DNA of 7,131 nt. Origin: Bacillota bacterium (GTDB lineage: Bacteria; Bacillota; Clostridia; Acetivibrionales; DTU013). The stretch covers positions 1 to 7,131 of the forward strand of contig JAEZMC010000252.1 of assembly GCA_023435805.1 (NCBI GenBank). Direction: 5' to 3'. The notes beneath the pieces were generated by a model. The model did no database searches. It was not told the origin of the DNA and saw only the letters and a list, made by a program, of their open reading frames with translations. Made by a program: the position numbers and the translations under genes. Of this stretch, positions 1 to 6,044 are shown piece after piece (positions within the stretch are counted from its first letter, which is position 1; every line of letters begins with the position of its first letter).

Positions 1-1
1 C

Positions 2-568
2 ATCGGCCTCTCCAGTGAAAATGAAAGTAAAAAGGTAATCGCTATCTGCAAGAATCTGGGCAGCATGTTCCGGTATAACCTGAACAGTCAGCGGGTGGTT
101 TCCATCCGGGATGAGCTGAACCATATCAGAAGCTACACCCAGATACTCGAATATCGCTTTGACGGAAAATTTAAGGTTGTATACTCCATTAATCCGGATG
201 TGTATGAGTACAGGACCGTTAAATTTATATTGCAGCCCTTTGTGGAAAACGCTATCAGCCACGGATTCAGAAATATTATCCGGGACGGGCTGCTGCTGAT
301 GCATGTGGATTGGTACGAGGAACGAATCCGTTTCACCATCTCGGACAACGGTTCTGGAATTGACAGAGAGAAACTGGATGAGATCAATACCACGCTGCTC
401 CACTATGGAAGCAATTCCATTGAGAAATCCGATATTCCGCCGCATCTGGGCATCATCAATGTATTTATGCGGCTGAAGCTATTGTTTCAAGACCGTTTCC
501 GCTTCTCAATCGAGAGTGGTGTGAACCAGGGAACCACTGTAAACATCGAGATTCCTCCGATCACATAG
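2..568 (+). CDS. YesM-type sensor histidine kinase, C-terminal fragment
   Basis: This is the C-terminal 188 codons of a membrane sensor kinase whose start lies left of the window; the frame is open from base 2. The protein would autophosphorylate on a histidine and pass the phosphate to the response regulator encoded next. Visible are the linker typical of the HisKA_7/YesM group (EL..IRSYTQILEYRF, about bases 113-175), the N box FVENAISHG with its Glu-Asn pair at 245-250, the G1 box DNGSGI near 344-361, a G2-like segment HLGIINVFMRL near 443-475, and the closing GTTVNIEIP strand. The phospho-accepting histidine and the sensor and transmembrane parts are outside the window, so the signal cannot be read. 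The stop is TAG at 566-568. The ATG at 65 is internal, because homology-like sequence continues upstream of it. Family assignment is firm; ligand and target genes are unknown. Confidence 0.93.
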   Translation: MGLSSENESKKVIAICKNLGSMFRYNLNSQRVVSIRDELNHIRSYTQILEYRFDGKFKVVYSINPDVYEYRTVKFILQPFVENAISHGFRNIIRDGLLLMHVDWYEERIRFTISDNGSGIDREKLDEINTTLLHYGSNSIEKSDIPPHLGIINVFMRLKLLFQDRFRFSIESGVNQGTTVNIEIPPIT

Positions 569-588
569 TTGTTTATTAGTATAAACAA
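569..588. repeat. 8-bp perfect inverted repeat after the kinase stop codon
   Basis: TTGTTTAT (569-576) and ATAAACAA (581-588) are exact reverse complements around the 4-nt centre TAGT, starting directly after the kinase stop. The stem has only one G-C pair and no following T-tract, so it is a poor terminator. It could be a protein-binding dyad or chance in AT-rich sequence. No convincing promoter was seen between here and the regulator gene. Confidence 0.4.
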
Positions 589-645
589 AGCACAAGGAAA
601 CCAGACGAAAAGAGCGAAGCAGCCGGGCCGGAAGACCCGTAGAAC

Positions 646-651
646 GAGGAG
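646..651 (+). promoter_or_regulatory. Ribosome binding site that sets the response regulator start
   Basis: GAGGAG lies 8 nt upstream of the ATG at 660. The in-frame GTG at 651 overlaps this site and has nothing comparable upstream, so ATG 660 is preferred. It also gives a normal receiver-domain N-terminus. Confidence 0.75.
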
Positions 652-659
652 TGGATGGA

Positions 660-2267
660 ATGTATCGCGTAATGATTGCCGATGATGAAAAATTCGTGAG
701 AAAAAGTATCATAAACCGAATCGAATGGGAGCAGAGAGGGCTTGTCCTGGTCGGAGAGGCTGATAACGGTGCGGATGCCCTTGTCCTTGCCGGCATGGTG
801 AAACCGGATATCATACTGGTCGATATCAAAATGCCGATTATGAATGGGATCGACCTGATCAGGAACGTGAAAAAGGACCATCCGGGTATCAATTTTATCA
901 TACTCAGCGGATACGACGATTTTGAATATACCAAGGAGGCAATCAAGCTGGGTGTCGCCAATTATATTAAAAAGCCTATCGACGAAAACGAACTGAATGA
1001 GACATTGAGCCTGGTTGTCAACCAGATCAGGCATAAAGAAGAAAATGAAGAGCAAATCAGGGATATATCCAGTCAAATCAAAAAAAGCAAGGCCGTTTTG
1101 CACGAGAAATACCTCAATAATCTTCTGTACAGCCACTACCACCTCCTGGAGGAAGAGGTCAAATTCACCTATGGAGATTTCGGCCTCCTGCTGGTCTACA
1201 TCAGGGAAAATACCTGCACGGATCACCCGATGGGGCTGATGACCGAAACCATTCAGCAGAATGTCTCGGACTTGATGAAAACAATGCCGGATACCCATCT
1301 TCACGCATATGTATTTCCAAATCCAATCCATCCCAACGAAATTCGCATTCTGCTCAATGGTCATACATTGTCCGGACAGCTGGGCAGGATTGCCGACAGA
1401 TTGCATGATGCCCTTTATAAAACGCTCTGCCCTTCGCAATCGGCGGACATATCCATATCGGTAAGCAGTTCCTTCTGCGGGATCCAGGAGATACCTCAAA
1501 TATACCTGCAATGTATCGAAAAGCTAAAGAGAAAGATTCTGCCGGGACAATCGCCTGTGCTGTACGAGAAGGATATGGACACACCGGATTTAATTTTTTC
1601 CGAGTTTGTATACCAGTCTGTCAGCAGGCTTAAAAAATTTATGGAAAATAGGGATTTGCACAATGTCACCCGGACGCTGGAGAAAATATTCGATGGGAGA
1701 AATGAGAAAAAGTTCTCCGTAGCTTTGCTGGAAAGCATCGTACTGGAAATTCACAATGCAATAAAACGTTCTGTTATTAAGCTTGATGTGCAGATTTCGG
1801 GGTTTTCTGTTAATGACCTGTTCCAGCCGGAGTACCTGCTGAAATTCAACAACCTTGATGAACTGAAGCAGGATCTTTCTTCGCTGCTGCATGAGTTCAT
1901 CGGGCTGTCTCATATGGAAGAGGGTACTTTGATCAGCAGGATACGGCAATATATGCTGGAACACTATGCAGAAAACCTGTCACTGTCTAAAATAGCACAG
2001 GAGCATTATCTGAATCCCAGCTATCTGTCGCAGCTATTCAAGAGCAAGACCGGAGAAAATATCTCCCGGTTCCTGGAAGATATTCGGATAGAAAAGGCGC
2101 GGGAACTGCTGTCGGGTTTATCGGTCTCCGTCGTGGACGTCGCATTTATGGTTGGATATAACGATGCGAGATATTTCAGCAAGGTCTTCAAGAAGAATAC
2201 CGGCATGCTGCCATCCGCCTACCAGGAAAGGCACAAATCGGATAATGTCCGGAAGCAGACCTTATGA
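660..2267 (+). CDS. YesN-type response regulator, receiver plus AraC-family DNA-binding domain
   Basis: A 535-residue transcription factor that should be activated by phosphorylation from the adjacent kinase. Residues 1 to about 120 form a CheY-like receiver: acidic pair D8-D9, phospho-acceptor D55 in LVDIKMP, switch Ser83 in LSGYDDF and conserved Lys105 in IKKP. A charged helical linker (about 120-160) leads into a middle region (about 160-420) with no motif I recognise, as is usual for large YesN-type proteins. Residues about 425-526 form an AraC/XylS domain with two helix-turn-helix units, the first around LSLSKIAQEHYLNPSYLSQL and the second around VVDVAFMVGYNDARYFSKVF, followed by the GMLPSAYQER end motif. 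It lies 91 bases after the kinase stop in the same direction, so co-transcription is likely. Pairing with the kinase is inferred from adjacency; targets are not shown, but saccharide uptake genes are typical for this family. Confidence 0.95.
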   Translation: MYRVMIADDEKFVRKSIINRIEWEQRGLVLVGEADNGADALVLAGMVKPDIILVDIKMPIMNGIDLIRNVKKDHPGINFIILSGYDDFEYTKEAIKLGVANYIKKPIDENELNETLSLVVNQIRHKEENEEQIRDISSQIKKSKAVLHEKYLNNLLYSHYHLLEEEVKFTYGDFGLLLVYIRENTCTDHPMGLMTETIQQNVSDLMKTMPDTHLHAYVFPNPIHPNEIRILLNGHTLSGQLGRIADRLHDALYKTLCPSQSADISISVSSSFCGIQEIPQIYLQCIEKLKRKILPGQSPVLYEKDMDTPDLIFSEFVYQSVSRLKKFMENRDLHNVTRTLEKIFDGRNEKKFSVALLESIVLEIHNAIKRSVIKLDVQISGFSVNDLFQPEYLLKFNNLDELKQDLSSLLHEFIGLSHMEEGTLISRIRQYMLEHYAENLSLSKIAQEHYLNPSYLSQLFKSKTGENISRFLEDIRIEKARELLSGLSVSVVDVAFMVGYNDARYFSKVFKKNTGMLPSAYQERHKSDNVRKQTL

Positions 2268-2311
2268 CCTGAATAATCTTTCCAATACAGGGCAGTAAAA
2301 TAAAGAATTTG

Positions 2312-2340
2312 TTGATTCTGTTCAGTTCATATGGTAAAAT
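2312..2340 (+). promoter_or_regulatory. Sigma-A type promoter of the iclR-kdgK-kduI-kduD operon
   Basis: A -35 box TTGATT (2312-2317) and -10 box TAAAAT (2335-2340) are separated by exactly 17 nt. A TGG just upstream of the -10 box (2332-2334) makes it an extended -10. Transcription would begin near 2346-2348, giving a leader of roughly 35 nt. It lies in the 114-bp gap after the response regulator, which holds no clear terminator for the upstream gene pair, so read-through is possible. Confidence 0.7.
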
Positions 2341-2351
2341 CATATTATGAT
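2339..2351. promoter_or_regulatory. Perfect dyad over the predicted transcription start
   Basis: ATCATA (2339-2344) and TATGAT (2346-2351) are exact reverse complements around one central T. The element overlaps the end of the -10 box and the predicted start point, where a bound repressor would block initiation. It is AT-rich, so chance is possible. Confidence 0.4.
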
Positions 2352-2356
2352 ACATA

Positions 2357-2373
2357 GTTTCACAATATGAAAC
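2357..2373. promoter_or_regulatory. Probable IclR-family operator
   Basis: GTTTCA (2357-2362) and TGAAAC (2368-2373) are perfect 6-bp half sites separated by CAATA. Half sites of the TTTCA/TGAAA kind are familiar from KdgR and other IclR-family operators. This one sits about 10-26 bases downstream of the predicted transcription start and ends directly against the ribosome binding site of the iclR gene. The natural reading is that the IclR protein represses its own operon here. Binding itself is inferred. Confidence 0.55.
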
Positions 2374-2378
2374 GAGGA
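2374..2378 (+). promoter_or_regulatory. Ribosome binding site deciding the IclR start
   Basis: GAGGA lies 3 nt before ATG 2382, which is tighter than usual. The only other in-frame ATG (2367) has no Shine-Dalgarno sequence and falls inside the operator dyad, so 2382 is preferred with moderate confidence. Confidence 0.55.
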
Positions 2379-2381
2379 CTT

Positions 2382-3143
2382 ATGGCAGAAAAAGGCGCAC
2401 AATTGATCGACAGGCTTCTGGATATAATCGAATTGCTCTCGCTGGAGAAGGACGGTCTCGGCGTTACTGAAATAGGGAACAGGACGGGACTTCATAAAAG
2501 TACGGTTCACAGAATCGTCAGTGCACTGGCCGAGCGGGGCTATATTGAAAAGGTCCCGGGCAGAGGCGTGTACAAAATCGGTCTTAAGCTGGTGGAAATC
2601 AGCAGTGTATATTTGAACAGCATTGAGTTGAAAACCGAGGCAAGGCCCTATTTACACGAGCTTACGTCAAAGCTTGGCCACCCCTCGCATCTTGCAATAC
2701 TTGACGGTACGGATGCCGTCTATATCGACAAGGTGGAGGTGGTAAGCAATATCAGGCTGTATTCGCAGATCGGGAGGCGTATACCGGTTTATTGCTCGGC
2801 GCTCGGCAAATGTTTGCTATCCGGCCTGCCTGAGTGTGATGTCCGGGAGATCGTATCCCGGTGCAGCTTTGAAAAATATACGGAAAAAACACTGGACAGC
2901 GAAACGCTTCTGCAGCAGGTCCGGAGAGTGGCGTCAGCAGGGTGGGCGGTTGATGATGAGGAACATGATAAAGGGATCCGCTGCATTGCGGCTCCCGTTT
3001 ACGACTACAGGGGCAAGGTGATCGCAGCAGTCAGCATTGCAGGGCCCGCTGCGGCGGTAACTCCGCAGAACGACGGTGAAACGGCCGGAATTGTAAAAGA
3101 AACGGCACTGAACATTTCGAAAAGACTGGGATACAAAATATAA
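2382..3143 (+). CDS. IclR-family transcriptional regulator, KdgR-like
   Basis: A 253-residue protein of normal IclR length and layout. Residues about 5-65 form the winged helix-turn-helix, with the recognition helix around TGLHKSTVHRIVSAL and a wing near EKVPGRGVYKIG. Residues about 70-253 form the effector-binding domain, with the family signatures YSQIGRRIPVYCSALGKCLL and GIRCIAAPVYDYRGKVIAA ending in SIAGP. It is the first gene of the KDG operon, 16 bases ahead of kdgK. That placement suggests a KdgR-type repressor relieved by a pathway intermediate, as KDG does for enterobacterial KdgR; ligand and sign of control are inferred here. A start at 2367 would add five residues (MKRGL) but lacks a ribosome binding site. 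The symbol is left blank because kdgR is also used for an unrelated LacI-type protein in Bacillus. Confidence 0.9.
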   Translation: MAEKGAQLIDRLLDIIELLSLEKDGLGVTEIGNRTGLHKSTVHRIVSALAERGYIEKVPGRGVYKIGLKLVEISSVYLNSIELKTEARPYLHELTSKLGHPSHLAILDGTDAVYIDKVEVVSNIRLYSQIGRRIPVYCSALGKCLLSGLPECDVREIVSRCSFEKYTEKTLDSETLLQQVRRVASAGWAVDDEEHDKGIRCIAAPVYDYRGKVIAAVSIAGPAAAVTPQNDGETAGIVKETALNISKRLGYKI

Positions 3144-3149
3144 AAAAAT

Positions 3150-3155
3150 GGAGGT
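3150..3155 (+). promoter_or_regulatory. Ribosome binding site that sets the kdgK start
   Basis: GGAGGT lies 4 nt before ATG 3160. The in-frame ATG at 3148 overlaps this site and would add only MEVV ahead of the normal kinase N-terminus, so it is rejected as the start. Confidence 0.8.
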
Positions 3156-3159
3156 AGTT

Positions 3160-4182
3160 ATGTCGAGGATCGTATGCTTTGGAGAAATTATGCTCAGACT
3201 CTCCCCACCTGGTTATCTGCGGTTTGTGCAGGCCAATTCCTTTGATGTGGTATATGGCGGCGGAGAGGCCAACGTAAGCGTTTCGCTGGCCAATTACGGC
3301 ATGGACGCTGCATTTGTCACAAAGGTGCCCAACAATTCCATCGGGGACAGCGCCGTGAATGAATTGAGAAAATACGGAGTGGATACCCGTTTCATCGCCA
3401 GGGGAGGCGACAGGCTCGGTATCTATTTCCTTGAGAAGGGTGCATCCCAAAGGCCTTCGAAAGTCATATATGACAGGAAGCATTCCTCCATATCCGAAGC
3501 AAAGCCCGGTGACCTGGACTGGAAAGCCATCTTTGCCGGCGCCTCCTGGTTCCACTTTACCGGCATCACGCCCGCGCTGGGTGACCAGCCCGCCGCACTG
3601 ACGCTGGAGGCTGTGAAATGCGCGAAGGAAATGGGATTGAAAGTCAGCTGTGATCTGAATTTCCGCAAAAACCTATGGACCTCCGAGAAGGCGGGCAGGG
3701 TAATGGGAGAGTTGATGCAGTACGTAGATATCTGTATTGCAAATGAAGAGGATGCGGAAAAGGTATTCGGCATCAAGGCGGACGATTCCGATATTTCAGG
3801 CGGCAAACTGAGTCACGAGGGCTACAAGAAAGTTGCGGCCGAGCTGAAAAGCAGATTCGGCTTTGAAAAAGTCGCAATTACACTCAGGGGCAGTATTTCC
3901 GCATCAGACAACATATGGGCAGCCATGCTTTATGACGGAAGCGATTACTATTTTTCCAGGAGTTATTCCGTACACATTGTCGACAGGGTCGGCGGCGGTG
4001 ATTCCTTTGGCGGTGGTTTGATTTATGCACTTTCCAGCGGGTATGCATCCGGGGAGGCCATCGAGTTTGCCACAGCGGCATCCTGCCTGAAGCATTCCGT
4101 TGAAGGCGACTTCAATCATGTCACAGCAGCTGAAGTGAAAGCCCTCATGGGCGGCGATGGCTCGGGCAGGGTACAGAGGTAA
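3160..4182 (+). CDS. kdgK: 2-dehydro-3-deoxygluconate kinase (KDG kinase)
   Basis: A 340-residue cytoplasmic PfkB/ribokinase-family sugar kinase that phosphorylates KDG with ATP to give 2-keto-3-deoxy-6-phosphogluconate (EC 2.7.1.45). The N-terminus MSRIVCFGEIMLRLSP is the classic opening of this group. The sugar-binding signature GGGEANVSVSLANYG is at about 33-47, a probable substrate-contact segment CDLNFRKNLW is at 164-173, and the PfkB segment IANEEDAEKVFG is at 193-204. The C-terminal signature VDRVGGGDSFGGGLIYAL has the catalytic base Asp281 after the glycine anion hole. GGGD in place of the GAGD seen in many ribokinases is common among KDG kinases. The position between an IclR regulator and kduI-kduD supports KDG over fructose or another sugar; exact substrate is inferred from motifs plus context. 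No KDPG aldolase gene follows in this window. Confidence 0.93.
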   Translation: MSRIVCFGEIMLRLSPPGYLRFVQANSFDVVYGGGEANVSVSLANYGMDAAFVTKVPNNSIGDSAVNELRKYGVDTRFIARGGDRLGIYFLEKGASQRPSKVIYDRKHSSISEAKPGDLDWKAIFAGASWFHFTGITPALGDQPAALTLEAVKCAKEMGLKVSCDLNFRKNLWTSEKAGRVMGELMQYVDICIANEEDAEKVFGIKADDSDISGGKLSHEGYKKVAAELKSRFGFEKVAITLRGSISASDNIWAAMLYDGSDYYFSRSYSVHIVDRVGGGDSFGGGLIYALSSGYASGEAIEFATAASCLKHSVEGDFNHVTAAEVKALMGGDGSGRVQR

Positions 4183-4217
4183 GAAAAAACGATGAGTATG
4201 TTGAGGAGGTAGAGGAA

Positions 4218-5045
4218 ATGGAAATCAGAAATGCATGTAACCCGGTGGATTTTAAAAGCTATACCACGGAAAGACTTCGCAGCGACTTTTTGATACAGGG
4301 GCTCTTTGTACCGGATGAGGTCAAAATGGTCTACAGCCATATTGACCGGATCATTACCGGTGGTGTCATACCGGTTAAGTCTGTAAAGCTGGAAGCAGGC
4401 AGTGAACTCAGAGCAGACTACTTCCTTGAGAGGCGTGAAATCGGAATCATCAATATAGGCGGTAAAGGAACGGTCCGGGCGGATGGCGAAGCGTATGCAC
4501 TTGATACCAAGGACGGCCTGTACATAGGAATGGGAACCAGGGAAGTGGTGTTTGAAAGTGCCGATGCCTCCAACCCGGCAAAATTCTATTTCAACAGTAC
4601 GCCGGCACATAAGGCCTATCCTACAGAGAAGATCGGCGTTTCGGATGCCGAAACGGAAAAGCTCGGATCACTGGAGCAGTCCAACGCAAGGACTATTCAC
4701 AGGTATATTCACCTGAAGGGGGTCAGAAGTTGCCAGCTGGTAATGGGCATGACGGAACTGGAACCGGGAAGCGTCTGGAATACGATGCCCTGTCATACGC
4801 ATGAAAGGCGTATGGAGGTCTACCTGTATTTCAACATGCCGGAGAATGCCATTGCGTTCCATTTTATGGGCGAACCGACGGAAACAAGGCACATTATCGT
4901 ACGAAATGAAGAAGCGGTCATTTCACCCAGCTGGTCCATACACTCGGGCTGCGGGACCAGGAATTATACCTTCATATGGGGCATGGCCGGTGAAAACCAG
5001 GTCTTTGCGGACATGGATGCTGTGGCGATCAATACGATGAAATAA
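4218..5045 (+). CDS. kduI: 5-dehydro-4-deoxy-D-glucuronate isomerase
   Basis: A 275-residue cupin-fold isomerase that converts 5-keto-4-deoxyuronate to 2,5-diketo-3-deoxygluconate (EC 5.3.1.17), the step after unsaturated uronates leave lyase or unsaturated glycuronyl hydrolase action. Length is close to the 278 residues of the E. coli protein. The metal-binding set is complete: H193, H195 and E200 in MPCHTHERRMEVYLYF, and H242 in SWSIHSGCGTRNY. These match the four zinc ligands known in E. coli KduI with a constant offset of three residues. The N-terminal half carries the family segments RSDFLIQGLFVPDEV and REIGIINIGGKGTV. An AGGAGGT site (4204-4210) lies 7 nt before the ATG. The gene begins 35 bases after kdgK and is followed 67 bases later by kduD, which performs the next reaction. 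I see nothing abnormal in it. Confidence 0.97.
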   Translation: MEIRNACNPVDFKSYTTERLRSDFLIQGLFVPDEVKMVYSHIDRIITGGVIPVKSVKLEAGSELRADYFLERREIGIINIGGKGTVRADGEAYALDTKDGLYIGMGTREVVFESADASNPAKFYFNSTPAHKAYPTEKIGVSDAETEKLGSLEQSNARTIHRYIHLKGVRSCQLVMGMTELEPGSVWNTMPCHTHERRMEVYLYFNMPENAIAFHFMGEPTETRHIIVRNEEAVISPSWSIHSGCGTRNYTFIWGMAGENQVFADMDAVAINTMK

Positions 5046-5047
5046 AT

Positions 5048-5075
5048 GGCCGGTTTGGACTGGAATCAGCCGGTC
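5048..5075 (+). other. Weak hairpin in the kduI-kduD gap
   Basis: GGCCGG (5048-5053) can pair with CCGGTC (5070-5075), with one G-U pair and a 16-nt loop. No T-tract follows, so it is not a terminator. It might influence message stability, or be chance. Confidence 0.25.
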
Positions 5076-5099
5076 TCGGATGAAGCTTTATGTAGATTT

Positions 5100-5105
5100 G
5101 GAGGT
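5100..5105 (+). promoter_or_regulatory. Ribosome binding site that sets the kduD start
   Basis: GGAGGT lies 7 nt before ATG 5113. An in-frame ATG at 5080 would add 11 residues but has no such site and would place the Shine-Dalgarno sequence inside the gene. Confidence 0.85.
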
Positions 5106-5112
5106 AAGAAAT

Positions 5113-5874
5113 ATGATACTGGATCGTTTTAAACTGGATGGAAAGGTTGCCATTGTGACAGGCGCCGGCACAGGGCTCGGTCAGGGTATGTCCATCGCTC
5201 TGGCGGAAGCGGGAGCGGATATCGTAGGTGTGGATTATGTAGATATGCCGGAAACACAGGAAAGGATAGAAGCGCTCGACAGAGGGTTTCTGGGAATCAA
5301 GGCCAACCTGATGAGCATTGAGCCAATCAACGGCATTATCGAAGACGCGGTGGCCAGATTTGGCAAGGTCGACATTCTTGTCAACAATGCCGGGATTATC
5401 AGAAGAGAAGATGCCATCGAGTTTTCGGAGAAAGACTGGGACGATGTGATGAATATTAACGTTAAAACGGTCTTTTTCTTCAGCCAGGCGGCGGCAAAGC
5501 AGTACGTCAGGCAGGGGACCGGCGGAAAGATCATCAACATCGCGTCCATGCTTTCCTTTCAGGGGGGAATCCGCGTTCCCTCCTATACGGCCAGCAAAAG
5601 CGGCGTAATGGGGATTACAAGAGCTATGGCCAACGAATGGGCAAAATACAACATCAGCATCAATGCCATTGCACCCGGTTATATGGCCACCAACAATACC
5701 GCTCCGCTGCGGGCTGACGAGGGAAGAAGCGCAACGATACTTGAAAGGATTCCGGCAGGCCGGTGGGGACTGCCTGAAGATGTAATGGGGCCGGTGGTGT
5801 TTCTTGCGTCCGCCGCAGCGGACTATGTCAATGGATACACAGTGGCAGTGGACGGCGGCTGGCTGGCGAGATAG
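5113..5874 (+). CDS. kduD: 2-dehydro-3-deoxy-D-gluconate 5-dehydrogenase, SDR family
   Basis: A 253-residue short-chain dehydrogenase/reductase, the same length as E. coli KduD, that reduces 2,5-diketo-3-deoxygluconate to KDG with NAD(P)H (EC 1.1.1.127). The opening FKLDGKVAIVTGAGTGLGQGM holds the cofactor motif TGxxxGxG at 16-23. NNAG is at 91-94, the structural Asn116 is in NINVKT, and the catalytic Ser145, Tyr158 and Lys162 are in the pattern S-x12-YTASK. The PG motif is at 188-189 and the C-terminal VDGGWLAR end is typical of KduD. SDR motifs alone would not fix the substrate; the assignment leans on the KduD-like N- and C-termini and the position directly after kduI. It is the last gene of the operon, with a terminator 66 bases after its stop codon. 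Confidence 0.94.
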   Translation: MILDRFKLDGKVAIVTGAGTGLGQGMSIALAEAGADIVGVDYVDMPETQERIEALDRGFLGIKANLMSIEPINGIIEDAVARFGKVDILVNNAGIIRREDAIEFSEKDWDDVMNINVKTVFFFSQAAAKQYVRQGTGGKIINIASMLSFQGGIRVPSYTASKSGVMGITRAMANEWAKYNISINAIAPGYMATNNTAPLRADEGRSATILERIPAGRWGLPEDVMGPVVFLASAAADYVNGYTVAVDGGWLAR

Positions 5875-5892
5875 ACAGGCGTCTGACACAAT

Positions 5893-5918
5893 TGCCGAAC
5901 CGGAAGATGAATTCGGCA
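5893..5918 (+). other. 7-bp perfect hairpin between kduD and its terminator
   Basis: TGCCGAA (5893-5899) and TTCGGCA (5912-5918) are exact complements around a 12-nt loop. No T-run follows, so it is not itself an intrinsic terminator. It may protect the 3' end of the operon message or be a minor protein-binding dyad. Confidence 0.45.
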
Positions 5919-5939
5919 CATAACAGACAGGTTGAAACG

Positions 5940-5986
5940 GGGCAGGGACTCCAATGAAAAACGGAGCTCTGCCCTTTTCTCTTTTT
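5940..5986 (+). terminator. Rho-independent terminator of the kdg/kdu operon
   Basis: GGGCAG (5940-5945) pairs with CTGCCC (5969-5974), and an inner helix CTCC (5949-5952) pairs with GGAG (5963-5966) across a small internal loop. The stem is followed directly by TTTTCTCTTTTT (5975-5986). Position and shape fit termination after kduD and separate the operon from galM. Confidence 0.8.
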
Positions 5987-5997
5987 CATGGTTCATC

Positions 5998-6005
5998 AGG
6001 AGGGG
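5998..6005 (+). promoter_or_regulatory. Orphan strong Shine-Dalgarno sequence
   Basis: AGGAGGGG stands downstream of the terminator with no sizeable gene behind it. The ATG at 6008 is followed after one codon by TGA. A second ATG at 6016, 10 nt from the site, opens a 10-residue frame (MFDEYMLILA) ending at 6048. It may be a remnant, a tiny leader frame or chance. Confidence 0.3.
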
Positions 6006-6044
6006 AAATGATCTGATGTTTGATGAGTACATGCTTATATTAGC

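Noticed and set aside
620..640. Short CGGG/CCCG pairing ahead of the response regulator
   Set aside because: Only four base pairs with an 8-nt loop and no link to a riboswitch or leader fold; too weak to report as a feature.
576..1511. A 311-codon open frame on the - strand
   Set aside because: It lies antisense within the response regulator gene, whose receiver motifs are unmistakable. Its translation shows no recognisable domain, and it is a shadow of the coding strand's codon pattern.
2268..2311. Search for a terminator after the response regulator gene
   Set aside because: No stem followed by a T-tract was found; only a very short GTC/GAC pairing near 2248 is possible. No terminator is claimed.
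3031..3555. A 174-codon - strand frame across the iclR-kdgK junction
   Set aside because: It overlaps two well-supported + strand genes and their ribosome binding site, and its translation shows no family motif.
4191..4211. Tiny frame MSMLRR just upstream of kduI
   Set aside because: Six codons reading through the kduI Shine-Dalgarno sequence, with no ribosome binding site of its own. Most likely incidental.
5029..5919. A 296-codon open frame on the - strand
   Set aside because: It is antisense to the whole of kduD, which has a complete SDR motif set. The opposite-strand translation is rich in Cys, His and Ser without domain structure.
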